Of a stretch of 42,224 bases of DNA, positions 26,001 through 33,600 are shown one piece after another (positions within the stretch are counted from its first letter, which is position 1; each line of letters starts with the position of its first letter). This DNA comes from a virus: the IMG/VR virus record IMGVR_UViG_3300046096_000573, positions 1 to 42,224 of that record, one strand, 5' to 3'. The translations under genes and the position numbers were made by a program. The notes under the pieces were generated by a model. That model saw nothing but the letters and a program-made list of their open reading frames with translations. It made no database searches and was not told the DNA's origin.

Positions 26001-26458
26001 ACCGCGTAAGTTAACCCTCTAAAAGCCGGTGTATTTTCAGCACCTTTTGCGTCAATAATTAGCGGGTCAGGTTTCTGATCTTCATCACCTGAATAGAAAC
26101 GAAATAAATCACCTTGCGCGGTGCCTCCGAAGTTTTCGTATATGACTTTGGTGTCCGCCCATAATTTAGTTATTTTGAAGGCGACGCCTTCACCGAAAGC
26201 CACGGCGAAGGAAGCGTAATAAGTCCACGTGACATTAGTAGTTTTTTGTGTCGCGCCAATACCCTTACCCCCGCTGTTAGACGTAGTGGTCTCTTTTTCT
26301 TCTTCAATCTCAGCCGCCCATATGACGTTACCCGGCACGCGAACAGTACCGTAACCAAACGGTATCATTTTACCGTAACGGCTTTCACCTAGTTTGAACT
26401 CGTTGGTTTTACCTTTGTCAACAACTTGATCCGGGGTTTCTGCGGCTAAAAAACCCAT
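23045..26458 (-). CDS. Tail tip hub / host specificity protein, RcGTA gp15-like
   Basis: A 1137-residue baseplate hub of the J-like family. The N-terminal part has the hallmark of GTA-type tail tip proteins (LGESRYGKMIPFGYGTVRVPG, read in parts, then VIWAAEIEE) and YYASFAVAFGEG. The middle has a hub-like section (IEYTEREGNYDSSVQRASRA). The C-terminus has a fibronectin-III-like strand pattern (INFSWERRSRTG, then YDIVITEGFVSGVWQ). It should form the tail tip and carry the fibre coded next. A Gly/Ser-rich NSGGKGIGATQ loop near residue 45 is typical. The ATG is at 26458, next to the 92-aa gene's stop. Residues about 230-560, roughly 330 residues of repeated strands, may be a propeller-like insertion. 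Confidence 0.85.
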   Translation of the reverse strand: MGFLAAETPDQVVDKGKTNEFKLGESRYGKMIPFGYGTVRVPGNVIWAAEIEEEKETTTSNSGGKGIGATQKTTNVTWTYYASFAVAFGEGVAFKITKLWADTKVIYENFGGTAQGDLFRFYSGDEDQKPDPLIIDAKGAENTPAFRGLTYAVFERLNLRDFGNRIPAITAEIVYEGTTNSGSIDDGIEVTEGEDTNVAMRLSTMVADYTRGVVYGQRNSGGDTIYALSMGSQQIVDTLAPGVAGFKLQGLFEPEGHLIGNVSGRPYIINANTGAVEFSGVTGETRFFGQCAQAYAIQDGVRRDLILTVDRRSTNSIAHTFGRNLNDEFVFVTSLGVSSDNSIVEVSNPINLESGAMLVSFCRKISATRSANSYFKIFINTDGGTALEDRGSVYSDESELSGINTSEMWRYPPTLGYHTPSGEILTVHQGFSLTPAFAYKVVLGESRFALLKKILWGVTFDDDDFPETLLGWQVFNKQGYNERLSGNTYIMAGGDNITAGVLNLITGDFSTIKRDPGFNTPSMTSQSGFYDGQEGVVYTLGTNQSLNKIQLTTARKESSAAQITIDLLQRAGLEPWTDIAVTSNAVFPIQGYLCDDGSSVREYITPLAELFRFDLVESDGLIKIRKRTGVHEASITEAGFIEQEENYVESRVQEAEIPHTIEIEYTEREGNYDSSVQRASRARGEVTTMQSNRKEEYKTVMVLDGSLVAKQAEILLSTAWLERTSYTFSTTWRYINLDVGDVVRITFNTGALVDCRIEKMVIGADLTIEFTVRVVEEEQFTSVKAKSPTIIKTRRPPIIEKAKAHYLDIPLLSPNDDDNRRTHTQYFAASPYKENSRWEGSLLYDMTPDPVEFLKAVQNETPWGFLKTNPQAVADPFITQETGEMNIRVVSGIDKFSSCSYPQLMDGYNLCAIESVINTTNGAQQGWELLQFQTVTPLSDSELKLSILLRGRKGTETFINHIPATGGRRILLLNSRSYYSKFQMPITATNAKFGFVTERELLNQALVTETPIYRRSLMPYAPTAIKTDNIGGNINFSWERRSRTGNDDLLDGTDTEALEESASLYDIVITEGFVSGVWQYLTVPRQITDLTTTTYQYNNMTILSDFTAVPTRLRFYIYQKSTQVGRGFEKLTETEVI
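23165..23191 (-). promoter_or_regulatory. Candidate sigma-70 promoter for the large fibre
   Basis: TTGACA (23186-23191) and TATAAT (23165-23170), both exact consensus, are separated by only 15 nt on the minus strand, inside the end of the hub gene and about 120 nt above the fibre ATG. The short spacer weakens the case. Confidence 0.4.
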
Positions 26459-26736
26459 TAACGTAGCCCGCCGGTTTTATATATGGTTTCGAAATACATA
26501 ACCATATCCGATAGGTTTTCTAAGTTTTGTAAATATTCCGCCGGGTTGGGTCTAAATTTTATATTCTCGGTATGGAACCAAGTTTTTACATTTTCACCGG
26601 CAACCGAGCATATGGCTAAATACAACCGCACAGCTAATATGGGGTTATCGTAAAGCAATAAATTAGGTTCTAAGCCTAAACACTTATGTACGTTCCGTAC
26701 GGCTTTTCTCATGATGTTGATTTTTATGCCCTCCAT
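26458..26736 (-). CDS. MbcA/ParS/Xre antitoxin-domain-like protein, 92 aa (copy 2)
   Basis: It resembles the 97-aa protein at 28772-29065: both share a helix with ILA(V/I)(R/K)LYL, then KTWFHTEN or KQWLLEDN-like segments, an F-x-P-x-P turn and a Y-x-x-x-x-E helix. This fits the DUF2384 toxin-binding fold (WL, N, P, EG pattern) of MbcA/ParS/Xre antitoxins, although this copy is more diverged (TWF and ENLS in place of WL and EGMS). There is no DNA-binding HTH and no RES-type toxin gene here. It lies between the tail hub and the NlpC/P60 gene. The start is ATG 26736 or, with GAGGG upstream, ATG 26712. Confidence 0.55.
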   Translation of the reverse strand: MEGIKINIMRKAVRNVHKCLGLEPNLLLYDNPILAVRLYLAICSVAGENVKTWFHTENIKFRPNPAEYLQNLENLSDMVMYFETIYKTGGLR

Positions 26737-26742
26737 TACTAT

Positions 26743-27150
26743 TTATAGTATATCAGGAAATCGAAAAGCCGCAACGATTTTATCCGAAAGATCGGTATTC
26801 ATGTATTCGCGCACGACCCTTCTACGCGCCGCGTATGCGTGTATAAGGTGACCGTCTTCGGCAAGTATACCGCAATGACACGGATATATGTTATCTTTGA
26901 AAATAACAACATCTCCGGTAGTAGCGTCAATAACGGAAATTTGCTTTAGAGGGGAGTTTCTAAAATTCTGTAGGAATGTTTTACCGTCCGGGTATCTGGA
27001 ATATGTAATATCATCATACTCAAAGAGCTTTAAATCTTTTGCTACCAAAGTTACTAAACCTACGCAATCTACACCTAGACGGCTACGCCCCTGATGCCGC
27101 CAAGGTACGTCAATATAAGACATCGCGGTATTTACAATGGGGTTACTCAA
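26743..27150 (-). CDS. NlpC/P60 tail peptidase, RcGTA gp14-like
   Basis: A 135-residue cysteine peptidase domain. The catalytic residues are Cys29 (GVDCVGLV), His92 (CHCGIL) and a third His at 104 (HLIHAY). WRHQGRSRLGVDC is the usual start of GTA-type NlpC/P60 tail proteins. It cuts peptidoglycan peptides during DNA entry or is a tail-tip assembly part. The TTG at 27150 overlaps the preceding stop (TTGA), so translation is coupled. It lies in the conserved order DUF2163 - NlpC/P60 - hub, here interrupted by the small 92-aa gene. Confidence 0.92.
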   Translation of the reverse strand: MSNPIVNTAMSYIDVPWRHQGRSRLGVDCVGLVTLVAKDLKLFEYDDITYSRYPDGKTFLQNFRNSPLKQISVIDATTGDVVIFKDNIYPCHCGILAEDGHLIHAYAARRRVVREYMNTDLSDKIVAAFRFPDIL

Positions 27151-28772
27151 CGGCGTGCGTCCGGATACAGGTTAATCTCTTCACCGGGTAAGAAAGGCTC
27201 ACCACGAAAATTACGAATATTCCCGGTATCGAAATCTTTACTATTAGTAATACGAAATTTATTTATACAGTTCTCTGTGGTTTTGTCACATCCCGGGATA
27301 ATTGTTAGTTTTGCACCGACGGTGAGATCATATGGTAAATTAAAAGCTAATTTTATATCCCCTCCGGCGGTATGTGTTTTAATTTCCATAGCTGTACCTT
27401 CATTCGCGCCGGTGTCAAAAGTTACTGTACCCCCGGAAAACCAACCGTCAGGTAGTGGTGTGGAAATAGAAAACCTATTGCGTGGGTTTGTTATTGTTAC
27501 TACACTGCTATATAGCGCGGTAGCCTTTCGTGTGATGAACACCGCCGAACCGTCTGTATTGATAGTACCCGTCACAGTAGAATAGGTGATCTCAGACACA
27601 TCGGTTACTCCGGTGGTCGTACACTCATGTATATCATTGTTAAACGCTTGTGTGACTGTAGTTGTAGGCTTAACAATAGATAAATGTACGTCATCGAAAG
27701 CAACTTCGCACGTTACACCGGAAACCGTCCTGCCCTCGAGAAAAAAACGAATGGTTCGAGTGCCTTTAGGTAATTTGGACGCACGACAATGTAATCTTTT
27801 CCATTTTTTTAACGGTTTTATTTGCTGAAATTTAGAATTATAAAAGGTTTCTAATTCCGCACCGGAGCCGTCAAGAGCCTGTAACCGGAATCTTGCTTGG
27901 TCGCGCTGGTATTCACCACCTGTTATCGCCATGACGGATGCATAAGCGTACACATTACCCGCGTCTATATCTTCAAGAGTCATCCCTGAAGCTAAGGAAA
28001 TCGGCACGTCTTGGTATAAACTCATATATTCGGTTATGGATAGGAAAGGTGTTCTAGCCATATGGGTATTTCGGAAAGCCGGAGCATGCGCTTTAGTTGC
28101 AGGGAAGTCATTTACATTACCGGTTAAAACCGACCAACTACCGGGTAAATCGGTTTCAAAACCCCCGTTTATTACACTCTGTTTTTTTATCACACTTTGA
28201 GAAGGGTTAATAACTTGTATGTACTCCCCAACATCGTATTTACAATTCTGTTGTCTTATCGGTGGGAATACCGGAAATTTACATCGACTGTCACCTAATT
28301 CCGCGCGGCACCCGGGTGAATACACCTCTCCGGGTTTATGGTTTAGTTTCTGGAGCATACCTCGTAGCTCCATATTAAAACGCCCGGTGGATTTTGAAGT
28401 AACCTCCCCGATATACCCTCGTCTAAGGCTTATCTTCCCGTTGGTATTGGGTGACTTGTAATCAAGTAAGAAAAACTCCACCTCAGCGTAATCGAAAAGA
28501 CCGATTTTTATATCTTCTTGAGTTATATTACCCGTAGAGAAAAAACCTTCCAGTTCAAGATTATCAGTTTCCAATGACAAACTTGAAGATATTGCGGTTT
28601 TAGAGTACCCCATATCAGCCTTGTATGTTTTGTTTTGAAATTCAATATCTCTATCAAGATCGGTGAAAAGAAATTCTTTACCGTCACGACGTTTTATTCG
28701 CCAACAAGTGGTTAAGTGTGTAGTTTCGTTCGCAAGACCGATTAGCATGTCTGAATCAAGTGTTTTTGACAT
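27147..28772 (-). CDS. DUF2163/BR0599-type tail tip protein with inserted carbohydrate-binding-like domain
   Basis: A 541-residue homologue of RcGTA gp13, which is much shorter (about 300 aa). Residues 1-190 are the DUF2163 part, with YSPGCRAELGDSRCKF. Residues about 400-541 are the C-terminal BR0599 part with GCDKTTENC and NFRGEPFLPGEE. Between them (about 195-372) is an extra domain beginning NGGFETDLPGSWSV and ending EVAFDDVHLSIV, the classic pattern of a jelly-roll carbohydrate-binding module. The domain probably lets the tail tip touch surface glycans, which is inference. The ATG is at 28772, adjacent to the 97-aa gene. Confidence 0.85.
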   Translation of the reverse strand: MSKTLDSDMLIGLANETTHLTTCWRIKRRDGKEFLFTDLDRDIEFQNKTYKADMGYSKTAISSSLSLETDNLELEGFFSTGNITQEDIKIGLFDYAEVEFFLLDYKSPNTNGKISLRRGYIGEVTSKSTGRFNMELRGMLQKLNHKPGEVYSPGCRAELGDSRCKFPVFPPIRQQNCKYDVGEYIQVINPSQSVIKKQSVINGGFETDLPGSWSVLTGNVNDFPATKAHAPAFRNTHMARTPFLSITEYMSLYQDVPISLASGMTLEDIDAGNVYAYASVMAITGGEYQRDQARFRLQALDGSGAELETFYNSKFQQIKPLKKWKRLHCRASKLPKGTRTIRFFLEGRTVSGVTCEVAFDDVHLSIVKPTTTVTQAFNNDIHECTTTGVTDVSEITYSTVTGTINTDGSAVFITRKATALYSSVVTITNPRNRFSISTPLPDGWFSGGTVTFDTGANEGTAMEIKTHTAGGDIKLAFNLPYDLTVGAKLTIIPGCDKTTENCINKFRITNSKDFDTGNIRNFRGEPFLPGEEINLYPDARR

Positions 28773-29065
28773 TACAAATATCCGTAATCAATTGGTATTC
28801 GTCGACTGGACAGTAATAATTCTAACCGCGACATACCCTCTACCGTAGAAATATATTGTAGCGGCGTGGGTGGGAAATTAGGGTTATCTTCAAGTAACCA
28901 TTTCTGTATTTTATTTTCATTACCGTTAAATAAGAACTCTATTTGTAAGTATAGTTTTATAGCTAGTATTTTATTTTCGAACCATATAGGGATAGGCTCC
29001 ACCCCCCATAGAGCGAAAATACGAGTAACCGCCTCACTGGTTAATTCGGCATCTGAAAGTTCCAT
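28772..29065 (-). CDS. MbcA/ParS/Xre antitoxin toxin-binding-domain-like protein, 97 aa (copy 1)
   Basis: Residues about 35-90 follow the DUF2384 pattern of Xre/MbcA/ParS antitoxins: KLYLQIEFLFNGNENKIQKW read as a helix, then WLLEDNPNF, PTPLQYISTVEGM and a final hydrophobic helix. There is no HTH domain and no partner toxin in the window. A diverged paralogue lies 2 kb downstream (26458-26736). The ATG at 29065 is next to the repeat-protein stop and its own stop runs into DUF2163. It could be a structural protein that borrowed the fold, or an anti-toxin decoy used against a host toxin-antitoxin system; the second idea is speculative. Confidence 0.6.
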   Translation of the reverse strand: MELSDAELTSEAVTRIFALWGVEPIPIWFENKILAIKLYLQIEFLFNGNENKIQKWLLEDNPNFPPTPLQYISTVEGMSRLELLLSSRRIPIDYGYL

Positions 29066-29067
29066 AG

Positions 29068-29547
29068 TTAAAATATCTCCTTTGATAGCGCCTCAATATA
29101 CATCCTAGTAGATTTACCTGAAGGGTCTGCCTTGAATAATTTTTGCGCTTCCCGCACCTCATCATGACTAAATTTAGGGTTAGCTATAATATAAATTAAA
29201 GACATAGGGGCACCCACGCATGCAGTAATCATTATAGCACTCATTTGGCTATCTGAAAATTCCGGGTTGGCACATAACAAAGCTAATTCAAGCGAATAAA
29301 AACTGTGGTATAGACACCCCCTAATAGCCTCCATTTGGTCACAATTGAAATGGCGTTTTGCGTAGATATGCACATTATCAAGCAGCTTACTTCTCCAACT
29401 ATCGTCACACAGACCTAATCGTATCTGCCTCATTTGACGATAATTGAATCCTGCGTCGGCGTATAAGGCAATTTTATCTTCCGGCAAACCAAATCTTCGA
29501 CCCATATCAATTTGTTTTTGCTGTTTTTTATTAAATTGGGTTATCAA
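29068..29547 (-). CDS. 29-residue repeat protein, 159 aa
   Basis: Paralogue of the protein at 1-412. The N-termini align closely: FNKKQQKQIDMGRRFGL and FNEKQQEQIYRGRKNGL. Further repeats carry YADAGFNYRQMRQIRLGL, YAKRHFNCDQMEAIRG and ANPEFSDSQMSAI. They are more degenerate than in the left-edge copy. The start is TTG at 29547, overlapping the previous stop (TTGA) as a coupled pair. It is inserted in the tail-tip operon between DUF2460 and DUF2163, where related phages have none, so it looks like an accessory insert. Function unknown; a binding solenoid is the likeliest structure. Confidence 0.78.
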   Translation of the reverse strand: MITQFNKKQQKQIDMGRRFGLPEDKIALYADAGFNYRQMRQIRLGLCDDSWRSKLLDNVHIYAKRHFNCDQMEAIRGCLYHSFYSLELALLCANPEFSDSQMSAIMITACVGAPMSLIYIIANPKFSHDEVREAQKLFKADPSGKSTRMYIEALSKEIF

Positions 29548-29771
29548 AATATCACCACATATTCTATTTTATCTATTTCAAAGATACGCCCGAAGCGTTC
29601 TTCTCGTAGATTTTTTTCGCATTCCTCAGGGGTTAAATCCGGGATAATCTCAAAAAAATAATTCATTACATCTGTTAAATATGCGACTTGTAAGTCATGT
29701 GATATAGTTTCTTTATATAGACGATTTATTTCATTTATAATATATGTGTTATCAGATAAGATTTTCAACAT
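29544..29771 (-). CDS. Hypothetical protein, 75 aa
   Basis: Not recognised. It is a small helical acidic protein (IINEINRLYKETISHDLQ, then TDVMNYFFEIIPDLT and EECEKNLREERFGRI). The ATG at 29771 is 12 nt below the stop of the small membrane protein. It overlaps the repeat protein TTG start. It belongs to a run of four small accessory genes between DUF2460 and DUF2163. Confidence 0.55.
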   Translation of the reverse strand: MLKILSDNTYIINEINRLYKETISHDLQVAYLTDVMNYFFEIIPDLTPEECEKNLREERFGRIFEIDKIEYVVIF

Positions 29772-29782
29772 TTTTCAACATC

Positions 29783-29938
29783 CTAAGTAAGATAAGTAAC
29801 CGTAGCCGCGGCAATAAAAGACGCGATTACGAATATAATTTTAACTTCGTATACAAAAAAATCACCGTCCCTATAATGTGAAGATGAGATAAACAATAAG
29901 AATAAAAATATTCCTATAAAAATAATACTATCAATCAA
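29783..29938 (-). CDS. Small two-helix membrane protein, 51 aa
   Basis: A short gene with a TTG start at 29938 that overlaps the DUF2460 stop as TTGA and has GAGG six bases upstream; it ends with TAG at 29785-29783. Two hydrophobic stretches (IDSIIFIGIFLFLLFI and VKIIFVIASFIAAATVTYL) flank a polar loop (SSSHYRDGDFF). It fills the only sizeable gap in this part of the tail operon. No family is recognised. Possible roles include membrane disturbance or superinfection control, but there is no evidence. Confidence 0.5.
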   Translation of the reverse strand: MIDSIIFIGIFLFLLFISSSHYRDGDFFVYEVKIIFVIASFIAAATVTYLT

Positions 29939-30534
29939 GGTAGCCTCAGCTCTATTAAAGTTAATTCAGGTATCGTCATAGCGTCCGCCCATAAGACGCT
30001 AATATCTATGAAGTCGGTATCGAAACGAACAGGTACGTCAAATTCACCCTCTATTTCGATTATAGCCCCAACAGGTCGCGCAGTATTAAAAACCACAAGT
30101 CCGGTGTTTCTAAAAACTGTGTAATTTGCGGGGTTAACTAATAAACCGTCTTGATAGACGTTTATTGATCCGTTTACAAACTTCTTTATAGTCCTTGCAA
30201 AAGTCACGCCGGAAACGTATCTTTTTATTGCTTGGTAAGTTTTTAAATCTCCTGAAGGGTTCAGCGCTTCACTGCGGAATTGGTAATCACTCCAATCTTT
30301 GAACCGAAAACCTGTCAAGCGACCTTGTCGCGCCATGAAAAAAGCTATAACCGTTTCCATTTGTTCTTTAGTACGGATACCATAGCTTATATTATATTGG
30401 TATCGCGGCATGTCCCAGTTTGCATTTCTTTTCTCAAAACCGCCTACTGTGGTCGCGATGGTGGTATTAAAATTCGCTCCACCCGAAGCTCCACGCTCAA
30501 TATCTACAGGTAAGCGAATTTCAACAAAGGACAT
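29935..30534 (-). CDS. DUF2460 distal tail protein, RcGTA gp12-like
   Basis: A 199-residue protein with the DUF2460 hallmarks: SFVEIRLPVDIERGASGG, GGFEKRNANWDMPRYQYN, then FFMARQGRLTGFRFKDWSDY. It links the tail tube to the tip hub. The ATG at 30534 follows GGTGG at good spacing; the longer frame up to TTG 30549 is unlikely. It follows the tape measure and a 56-aa gene that overlaps its start. With the next tail genes it forms the GTA-like tail tip module. Confidence 0.92.
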   Translation of the reverse strand: MSFVEIRLPVDIERGASGGANFNTTIATTVGGFEKRNANWDMPRYQYNISYGIRTKEQMETVIAFFMARQGRLTGFRFKDWSDYQFRSEALNPSGDLKTYQAIKRYVSGVTFARTIKKFVNGSINVYQDGLLVNPANYTVFRNTGLVVFNTARPVGAIIEIEGEFDVPVRFDTDFIDISVLWADAMTIPELTLIELRLP

Positions 30535-30691
30535 TTGTATCCACCGCAAACAGTTTTTTTATGGCGATAAAATCAGCGTACCCTAAGGTCTCGTTTTCAT
30601 AAACCTCATCAATACTTTTAGCTTTGACGGTTTTAAAATCGGAAATTTCCCGGTCACGAACGTAGGTGACTGCGTATAAATAAGTACTCAA
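30521..30691 (-). CDS. Hypothetical small protein, 56 aa
   Basis: A gene that is easy to overlook: the start is TTG at 30691 with AAGGAG at ideal spacing right after the tape measure stop, and the stop TGA is at 30523-30521. The protein is beta/alpha with charged residues (STYLYAVTYVRDREISDF, then KAKSIDEVYENETLGYADF). It overlaps the DUF2460 start by 14 nt, so it is part of the coupled tail operon. A short gene in this position occurs in some siphophage tail operons, but I recognise no family. The Shine-Dalgarno and coupling make it credible. Confidence 0.6.
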   Translation of the reverse strand: MSTYLYAVTYVRDREISDFKTVKAKSIDEVYENETLGYADFIAIKKLFAVDTNVLC

Positions 30692-30693
30692 AG

Positions 30694-33600
30694 TTATCTC
30701 CTTCGGTTAGCTCTGTTTATAGCCATAGCGGTTTCCTTAGCTATTTGACCCTTTGACTTATTAAACGACGACGCATCGGGTGTATTCACCGTAATATTCA
30801 CATTATTCATATTACCTTGCCCTGCCGGTTTGAGCAAGTTTTTAATTTCTCCGCCGTTATTCATGTATTCTAACGCGCTTCTATTCCTATTAGTCGCTCC
30901 GGCGTTCATAACATACTCACCATTGGAAACACGCGCTATCATACTATCGGAAGTACCTGACCCGGCGCCCCTAATTAGACCGCCGTCTTTGAAACTACCT
31001 GCAAATAACGTGCCGGCGGCTACCGCGATTGCCGATAACGCGGCTAGACCTATAACTGCGGACGAACCGAAAGTTGCGGCTGATGACGCGGCGGCGGCTG
31101 GAGCATACGCGGCGGCAATAGTCGCGCCTTGCGCGGTAGCTTGCGCGGTAGCCGCCGTACCTAACGTCGCGGCTAGTGCTTCTTGAGCTACGTATTGTAC
31201 GCCCAATTGTATAAGCCCGGTGACCAATTGAGATATACCGTCGCGAGCTACCGCTTTAAAACTTTCAGTCAAGCTATCAGTCGAAAATATAGCATCCCCC
31301 ATAGTCTGAGCGAAACCGTCGCCGATAGTGGAAAATAAAGTACCGAAAGTGCCACCCGCCGCACTGGCAAAGCTTTCAATGCGTTGTGAGCTATTATCAA
31401 GCGATAGCGCAAAGCCGTCTTCAAAAGTACCGGTTCCATTGTCAACATTTAATTGTCGTTGCGCTAAGTCATTCTCACGGTTGCCTTTTTCCTGTTCACC
31501 GGAGGTAAGTTTACCGCTAGCTGATAACTCGTCAAAAGTCTTTTTACGCTCGTTAAGCTTCTCTTGCGGATCACGCAGTTCAGCTAGTATATCTTGCTGG
31601 CTTTTAATCGAAGCGTTGATGGCTAATTCGTTAGCAATACGCTGTTTTTGAGCGTCGTTTAAACGGGCAAGGCGTTCGATTTCCGCTTCACCGATAGAAG
31701 CGTCTTCACGATATAGTTCTCGTAATTCTGACCGAGTTTGCTTTTCGATAGCCAAAATAGCGTTGTTGATTTCACGCTGTCCGGCGGTCTGAGTTAATGC
31801 CTCACGTTCCGCTTGCAAGTCGCTTACGTCCTGTTCAAAACGGGAATTACGCTCCTTAACCGCGTTTTCTAAACCTATACGTTTCTCAATTAAAGCGTTC
31901 TGCTCAATAGCTGTACGAATAGCTTGTTTTTGCGCATCGTTTAAACGCGCCTGAGCTGTAATATCCGCATCGGAAACCGACGGATCATCTTTATATAACT
32001 CTCTTAAGCCGTTACGGGTTTGCTCCTCTTGATCAAGAATAGTCTGCTGTACTTTTCTTTCCGTTGCGGATACTGATAGCAGTTTATTTTCTTGAGATAA
32101 CCCTTCTGTGGTGTCTTTAAAGCTTTGTTGTTGTTCTCTTCTAAGTTCATTGTATTTTTTTTGGTTCTCAATAGCTTCTTTTTGAGCGGTTAAATTTTTT
32201 ATGGTATCCTCTTGAAAGGGGGATAATTTATCTTCACCTAGTTTAGAGTTTACATTATTAATAGTGGTTTGAGCCTCCGCTCGGCTACCGGAGAGAAAAC
32301 CTGTTTTAATACTTTCCGATAATTCTTGAACAGCGTCGTTGAAAGGGTTTACCTGCTCTTTTAAACCTTCTGAATATCTAGGAGTTCCGGGAGCCGCTTG
32401 AGATGCAAATAACTGACCTTTTGATGCCGGGGGGTTTGCGGCAATTATTTTATTTATTACATCAAGTTTCTCAGGGAATTTATCCGTAAGATTTCGTCTA
32501 TATAGCTGCGCATTTGTCTCTACGAATTGCGCGGAAGTCTGCTTAAGATTACCGCCGTTTTGGGTGATAGCTTTCTGAGCCACACCGGGTTTTTTTTGGT
32601 AATATTTTAATGTATTTAATGCTTCTGCGGCATTAAGGTTTGGGTTTTTAAGTAACGCTAAACCACCGCCGTACCCTTGTTGGTGAATAAGGTAGCGTTC
32701 TTCGTTAGTGATGGGTCTGCCTAATTCTTTTTCAGCGGAAGCTCTTTGTTTAGCCTCTACTTTACGCACCGCGTCAAATGACTTAACCGGGTTGTATGTG
32801 TCCGCTTCTGATAGACCGTAAGATTCGCGGCTTGATGGAAGAATTTGAAATAGTCCTGAGGCTTTTGAATTTTTATTTAAAGCATTTGGGTTAAAATTAC
32901 CGCCGCTTTCGATCCGAGCTTTTGTAGCGAAAAATTGTTGCTCGTTTGCGATAGCCTTTTGAGTTGCCGAACCTAACTTTTTAAAAGCGTCAACCAAATT
33001 ATCAGCTTCTTTGGTTTTTCCAGCTTCATCTTCCACCTCTTTTTTAGATTTTGCCAAGCCCTCAAGAAAACCGCCTTTTACCCCCGGTTTGGTATTTTCT
33101 TCTAATACTTGCCGAGTTACAACGGCTCTTTTTTCCGCTTGTTTGATCCGATCTTCGTCACCTGTAATAGTACCTGCAACTACCTCATAAATGCCTTTAG
33201 AGCTTTCTATACCGCCAACAATACCGTTAGTAATACCTCCGGCTATACTGTCACCTATACCGGCGATGCCTATAGCAAGCGTTTCGAACATTTTACTAAA
33301 ATCTAAATCAGTATCATCTAACCCTAAAATGGCATTACCGAGGTCGTTTACTTTTTCTAAGATATTTTTAAACGCTTTAGTCCCTACATTCTCTATCAAG
33401 TCGAAGGCGGTAGCCCCGCTATCACCGGATAACTTAATATTTTCGGCAAGTAGTAACGCCGTACCTGCAATCGGTAACATGGCGCTACGCAAGCCGTTTG
33501 CGAGAAAGATATTTCGCGTCAACGCGCCGGCTAGTCGAACACCGTATACACCGGCGATAATAATACCAACTTTTACTATCGGCTCTAAATTTTGGGATAT

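Noticed and set aside
27094-27585. Plus-strand open frame of 163 aa opposite DUF2163
   Set aside because: Fully shadowed by a well supported protein with clear motifs.
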